In this document: piece by piece, positions 4,458 through 7,751 of the stretch | Numbering within the stretch: position 1 is the stretch's first letter | How the letters are laid out: each line of letters starts with the position of its first letter | From: Patescibacteria group bacterium UBA1449 | Lineage (GTDB): Bacteria > Patescibacteriota > Microgenomatia > UBA1400 > UBA1449 | DNA length: 7,751 bases | Direction of reading: 5' to 3' | NCBI GenBank assembly: GCA_002335355.1 | Contig: DCTD01000023.1 | Location: 12,901 to 20,651 of the forward strand | Notes under the pieces: model-generated | Told to the model about the DNA's origin: nothing | Database searches by the model: none | Seen by the model: only the letters and a program-made list of their open reading frames with translations | Position numbers and translations under genes: made by a program

Positions 4458-6632
4458 ATGCCCAAGAAAAGTAAGAAAGCTGCCAAACCAAAATCAGGGA
4501 AGCGCCGAGGCAAAAGAATGAAACCTCAGGTGCAGTTGGTTATAAGCCCCAAGGTTATCCGCTCCATTGCTGCTCTGTTCATGTACCTATCGGTTGTCAT
4601 AATCATTTTATCCTTTTTCAGTGAGGGCATTCTCCTTAACGCGATCAACAGAATGGTTACTACCTTGTTTGGGTGGGGAACGATAATTTTAATCACTTCT
4701 TTTTTCTTTGCCGGCAACATGCTTTTAAAACCGCTGTGGAAGATCTCCCGGCCAACACTGTTACTGGGTAGCATTATTATTATGGTAACCAGCATTAGTC
4801 TTACACAAAGCGGTTCCATAGGACAGGAGTTTTGGGCCAGTTTAGCTGCTTTGATTTCTGGTTTAGGTGCCTTTGTGGTCTTTATAACAGGGATTTTAAT
4901 TGGTTTAATGGTTTTCTTTGAGGTGTCTCTGGGAGATGTAATTAGTTGGTTTGGCTCTTTAGGGAGAATCTTTGTGTTTAGAAGAGATGAGGAGTTTGCG
5001 CTTGATGGGGAATTACCGAATAAAGAACTGGATACCAAAGAACCTGATTGGCAGGAGGAACCGCTTATTAAACCGGAAGACCATACAGCTGGAACTCCAG
5101 TGCAGGCTGAAAAACAAACACCATCAAGTCCCCATACTGCTGATATGCCTCACAGTCAGGTGCCACCGGTACCGGGAGCCACAAACCACGTCTGGCGTTT
5201 GCCGCCCATTGCTCTCTTATCTCCAGGTGGGGGAGCTAAGGCAGATCGGGGTGACATCAAAGCCAATGCCCAGACTATTGAAAAAACCTTGGATAGTTTT
5301 GGAGTGCAGGCAAAGGTGATTGATTATAGTCCAGGTCCAACGGTGACTCAGTATGCCATCCGGTTAGCTACAGGAACAAAATTAACGAAAGTCACCTCTC
5401 TTGCTAATGATTTAGCCTTAGCTCTGGCTGCTCGTACAGGGCAAATCAGAATTGAAGCGCCCATTCCCGGGCGTCCTTTAGTTGGTATTGAAGTACCGAA
5501 TGTTAGTTCTTCTATAGTTACTTTGCGGCAATTACTTCTTTCACCGCAAATGAAAGAAAATCGTTCGAAATTGTTGGTTGGTCTGGGCTTGGATGTCGGT
5601 GGAAACCATATCATGATGGACATTGGCAAGATGCCTCATCTTCTCATTGCCGGACAAACCGGTTCCGGTAAATCGGTGTGTATTAATGTGCTCATGATGT
5701 CGATTTTGTTTAGAGCTTCGCCTAGTGAAGTTAGGTTTATCTTGGTTGATCCTAAACGAGTTGAGTTGACAGCCTACAACAATATTCCTCACTTACTGAC
5801 TCCGGTCATCGTTGAGCCGGAAAAAGTGGTTTCTGCCTTAAAGTGGGCGATTGTTGAAATGGAAAATCGTTACAAACTCTTTGCTGAGGTTGGTGCCCGG
5901 AATCTGGAAGCCTACAACGAAATGGCTGGTTTTCAGGCTATGCCTTACATTGTCGTTGTAATTGATGAAATGGCTGATATTATGCTTTATGCTCCATCCG
6001 AAGTTGAAGACTGTATAAACCGTTTAGCCCAAATGGCACGGGCAACTGGTATTCACCTGGTTCTAGCTACCCAACGGCCATCGGTTGATGTTATTACCGG
6101 TTTAATCAAAGCTAATATTCCGGCACGGATTGCCTTTAGTGTGTCATCCATGATGGATTCGCGCGTCATTCTTGATTCGCCTGGAGCTGAGAAACTATTG
6201 GGTAAAGGAGATATGCTGTTTATTCCTCCTGACCAAGCCAAACCACGGCGTATTCAGGGAGCCTATGTAACCGATGCCGATATCAAACAGGTAACAGAAT
6301 TCTTGAAAAATAACGGAGTGCCTGTCCAATATACAGAAGAAATTACGACCAAATACAAAGGGAAAACCGGTAAGGGTGGAACCACCGATGAAGGGGGAGA
6401 GGATGAGGTTGACGAGATGTTTGAAGAATCAGTAAGAATCATTTGTGGGTATGACCGGGCTTCAGCTTCACTTCTACAACGGAAACTCTCAATTGGATAC
6501 AACCGAGCGGCGCGGATTATTGATCAACTCTATGCCGCTGGAGTGATTTCTGAGCCTGACGGGGCCAAACCACGGGAAGTTTTAATAAAGAATGCCGAAG
6601 AGTTTCTAGCCAGACGGGCACAAGGAGCCTAA
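4458..6632 (+). CDS. ftsK: DNA translocase FtsK/SpoIIIE
   Basis: A septal ATP-driven DNA pump that clears and segregates chromosome ends at division. The 724 residues show the full layout. A very basic N-terminus (residues 1-22) is followed by four membrane segments (about 33-55, 68-90, 100-117, 128-155) and a short Pro/Glu-rich linker (about 175-245), far shorter than in E. coli FtsK. The motor alpha/beta domains run from about 250 to 630, with PGPTVTQYAI (292-301), Walker A GQTGSGKS (399-406), DPKRVELTAYN (431-441), Walker B VVVIDEMAD (499-507), LATQRPSVDVITG (536-548) and IPARIAFSVSS (554-564). A Gly/Glu-rich spacer (636-652) leads to the winged-helix gamma domain (about 655-715, with ASLLQRKLSIGYNRAARIIDQL), which reads polar sequence signals in the family. 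It starts 82 nt after rnj and ends 77 nt before the RodZ-like gene. ATG has no SD but a promoter sits immediately upstream. Confidence 0.96.
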   Translation: MPKKSKKAAKPKSGKRRGKRMKPQVQLVISPKVIRSIAALFMYLSVVIIILSFFSEGILLNAINRMVTTLFGWGTIILITSFFFAGNMLLKPLWKISRPTLLLGSIIIMVTSISLTQSGSIGQEFWASLAALISGLGAFVVFITGILIGLMVFFEVSLGDVISWFGSLGRIFVFRRDEEFALDGELPNKELDTKEPDWQEEPLIKPEDHTAGTPVQAEKQTPSSPHTADMPHSQVPPVPGATNHVWRLPPIALLSPGGGAKADRGDIKANAQTIEKTLDSFGVQAKVIDYSPGPTVTQYAIRLATGTKLTKVTSLANDLALALAARTGQIRIEAPIPGRPLVGIEVPNVSSSIVTLRQLLLSPQMKENRSKLLVGLGLDVGGNHIMMDIGKMPHLLIAGQTGSGKSVCINVLMMSILFRASPSEVRFILVDPKRVELTAYNNIPHLLTPVIVEPEKVVSALKWAIVEMENRYKLFAEVGARNLEAYNEMAGFQAMPYIVVVIDEMADIMLYAPSEVEDCINRLAQMARATGIHLVLATQRPSVDVITGLIKANIPARIAFSVSSMMDSRVILDSPGAEKLLGKGDMLFIPPDQAKPRRIQGAYVTDADIKQVTEFLKNNGVPVQYTEEITTKYKGKTGKGGTTDEGGEDEVDEMFEESVRIICGYDRASASLLQRKLSIGYNRAARIIDQLYAAGVISEPDGAKPREVLIKNAEEFLARRAQGA

Positions 6633-6709
6633 ATTTAATTAGAACTAGAAATGTAATATCTAAACAACAACTCAAAGTTTAAAAAATATTCAATTTTTAA
6701 CTTTTCCTC

Positions 6710-7348
6710 GTGCAGACAATCGGTAAACTTCTTCAGTCACTAAGGCAAAAACAAGACTTACGTCTTGAGGATGTGAGCAAAGAAACAAATATTGCGCCTC
6801 ATCTTCTTGCCAATCTTGAAAATGATGCTTACGAAAAGTTACCCTCTAGTACCTTTACCAAAGGTTTTATTACCAGCTATGCCGAAGTGGTTGGTTTGTC
6901 TCCTCAGAAAGCCCTGGCTATTTTCAGGCGTGACTTTACGATCAGTGAGTCAGGTAAGATTATGCCAAGAGGTTTGGCTAAACCTTTGGATAAACCAACC
7001 GTTGTCACCTCAAAATTGATTGGGATTGCCGGAGTCGTCTTTTTTATTATCTTATTTTCCGGGTATCTTTTTTATCAATTCCAAAGCTACCAATCTGCTC
7101 CTAGGATTGACATTATTCGTCCGAAAGCCAACTCAATTGTTAAAGGACCGATTATTGCGGTAAAAGGGTACGTTTCGGCTGATAGTAGTGTTTATGTTAA
7201 TGATGCGATTGTGGAAACCTTTCCTACCGGAGAGTTCCAAACCACTGCTCAGTTGCCAGCTGGTAATCATGTTCTCACTATTAAAGCTGTTAATTCCCAT
7301 AATAAAGTATCGCAACAACAGATTCCGGTGACGGTGGTGGATAAATAA
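6710..7348 (+). CDS. RodZ-like HTH membrane protein with Glucodextranase_B-like domain
   Basis: The 212 residues form three parts. The N-terminal helix-turn-helix (about 3-76) is of the RodZ HTH_25 type: IGKLLQSLRQKQDLRLEDV, then KETNIAPHLLANLENDAYE, LPSSTFTKGFI and YAEVVGL. A basic linker leads to one membrane helix (about 102-123). The outer part (about 131-211) begins PRIDIIRPKANSIVKG and is a single Ig-like beta domain resembling Glucodextranase_B, ending VPAGNHVLT-like (LPAGNHVLTIKA) and PVTVV. RodZ links MreB to the envelope in rod-shaped cells; a shape or envelope role here is inferred, since no mreB is in view. GTG is chosen because an in-frame TAA lies 12 nt upstream (6698-6700) and the HTH begins at residue 3. 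No SD is present; the leader is AT-rich then pyrimidine-rich. The gene lies between ftsK and a small membrane protein gene. DNA binding by the HTH is not excluded. Confidence 0.85.
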   Translation: MQTIGKLLQSLRQKQDLRLEDVSKETNIAPHLLANLENDAYEKLPSSTFTKGFITSYAEVVGLSPQKALAIFRRDFTISESGKIMPRGLAKPLDKPTVVTSKLIGIAGVVFFIILFSGYLFYQFQSYQSAPRIDIIRPKANSIVKGPIIAVKGYVSADSSVYVNDAIVETFPTGEFQTTAQLPAGNHVLTIKAVNSHNKVSQQQIPVTVVDK

Positions 7349-7362
7349 CAGTTGGAGTGCTT

Positions 7363-7391
7363 TTGACATTTAGAAGTAATCTTTCTACAAT
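7363..7391 (+). promoter_or_regulatory. Near-consensus sigma70 promoter
   Basis: A perfect TTGACA (7363-7368), a 17-nt spacer and TACAAT (7386-7391) make the best promoter in the window. It begins 14 nt after the RodZ-like stop, and transcription should start near 7398, giving a leader of about 55 nt before ATG at 7454. The DUF948-like gene and the gene after it are therefore probably transcribed apart from the RodZ-like gene. Confidence 0.75.
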
Positions 7392-7422
7392 TAAGTAATT
7401 AAAACTCTATGAATTTCTGCCC

Positions 7423-7446
7423 CTGAATAGTGCTCGAACTATTCAG
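7423..7446 (+). promoter_or_regulatory. Leader hairpin just before the DUF948-like start
   Basis: CTGAATAG (7423-7430) and CTATTCAG (7439-7446) pair perfectly over 8 bp with an 8-nt loop. The stem ends 7 nt before ATG 7454 and lies inside the predicted leader. It could limit ribosome access, end the preceding transcript, or be an operator. No SD is seen between it and the start. Confidence 0.5.
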
Positions 7447-7453
7447 TACGTTC

Positions 7454-7732
7454 ATGATTGATCCTATCCAAATCCTCTTTGCCGTTGTTATTACCACACT
7501 AACCATTTTATTAGTGGTCATTGGTATTGAGATTTACCGTATTCTTCAGGATGCTAAAAAGACTTTGGTACGGGTAAATGATGTATTAGACAATGTTGAG
7601 ACCATCACGGAATCTATTGCCGGACCGGTGGAGAAGATGTCCGGTTTAGTTGAGGGATTCCACCAGGGTATGGGTGTGGTTAATCTGGTTACAAAAATTA
7701 TCGAAGCGCGGGCAAAAAAAGCTGAAAAGTGA
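7454..7732 (+). CDS. DUF948-like small membrane protein, 92 aa
   Basis: Starting at ATG 7454 the protein is MIDPIQILFAVV and so on: one membrane helix at about residues 5-29, then an amphipathic helical segment (about 30-92) with LQDAKKTLVRVNDVLDNVETI and a second half ending in EARAKKAEK. This matches the layout of DUF948-type proteins, one membrane helix followed by a coiled-coil-like helix; no enzymatic motif is present. A longer version from GTG at 7430 adds eight residues, but that GTG is the last base pair of a hairpin arm and the added residues are not family-like, so ATG is preferred. Transcription is likely from the promoter at 7363-7391. The stop TGA is followed after 2 nt by another ATG, so it probably forms an operon with the next gene. 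An envelope role is inferred. Confidence 0.78.
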   Translation: MIDPIQILFAVVITTLTILLVVIGIEIYRILQDAKKTLVRVNDVLDNVETITESIAGPVEKMSGLVEGFHQGMGVVNLVTKIIEARAKKAEK

Positions 7733-7734
7733 TC

Positions 7735-7751
7735 ATGAAACAACAAGGCAA
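7735..7751 (+). CDS. Start of a further gene, cut by the window end
   Basis: ATG at 7735 opens MKQQG and runs off the right edge. It begins 2 nt after the preceding TGA, a typical co-translated spacing. DUF948-like genes are often followed by a YtxH-like small membrane protein, and the opening would fit, but five residues cannot identify it. Confidence 0.45.

Noticed and set aside
4526..5038. Long minus-strand ORF (170 aa) opposite the start of ftsK
   Set aside because: It is antisense to well-supported membrane segments of FtsK and shows no independent start signal or domain.
7430..7453. GTG start extending the DUF948-like protein by eight residues
   Set aside because: The GTG lies in a hairpin arm without SD, and ATG 7454 gives the family-like MIDPIQ opening.

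Overview
The window looks like a chromosomal segment of a Candidate Phyla Radiation (Patescibacteria) bacterium, probably of the Microgenomates side. This rests on protein character and gene order, not on a marker gene. RNase J carries family variants I associate with that group. The RodZ-like protein has an extracellular Glucodextranase_B-like domain. A DUF948-like membrane protein is followed at once by another start. The first gene encodes a Cys-rich, Ser/Thr/Asn-rich surface protein. None of the five plus-strand genes whose start is visible has a convincing Shine-Dalgarno (SD) sequence, and no in-frame TGA is read through, so the standard code fits.

Layout. (1) 1-773 (+): 3' part of a secreted surface protein. 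(2) 774-1442 looks empty at first, but the minus strand reads as a compact micro-operon. It has a TATAAT box at 1369-1374, a nested dyad in the leader, a 7-codon ORF, two mutually exclusive hairpins, a 36-aa and a 54-aa single-span membrane protein, and a 45-nt hairpin shared with the convergent surface-protein gene. All three ORFs have strong SD sequences, unlike every plus-strand gene whose start is in view. (3) 1443-2501 (+): a Lon-type AAA+ ATPase with no protease domain. (4) 2603-2709: a 107-nt near-perfect inverted repeat ending 10 nt before the RNase J start. (5) 2720-4375 (+): RNase J with an altered motif C. (6) 4458-6632 (+): FtsK/SpoIIIE DNA translocase. (7) 6710-7348 (+): RodZ-like HTH/membrane protein. 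(8) 7454-7732 (+): short DUF948-like membrane protein behind a near-consensus sigma70 promoter, then the first codons of another gene at 7735.

How they work together. The right half is a housekeeping cluster: RNA turnover (RNase J), chromosome segregation at the septum (FtsK), cell-shape or envelope organisation (RodZ-like) and small envelope proteins. Gaps of 77-105 nt and separate promoter candidates suggest several transcripts rather than one tight operon. The left part is accessory: a surface protein, the micro-operon and a protease-less Lon ATPase read divergently from it. The best candidate for something undescribed is the minus-strand micro-operon at 794-1374. Its function is unknown and its expression unproven.
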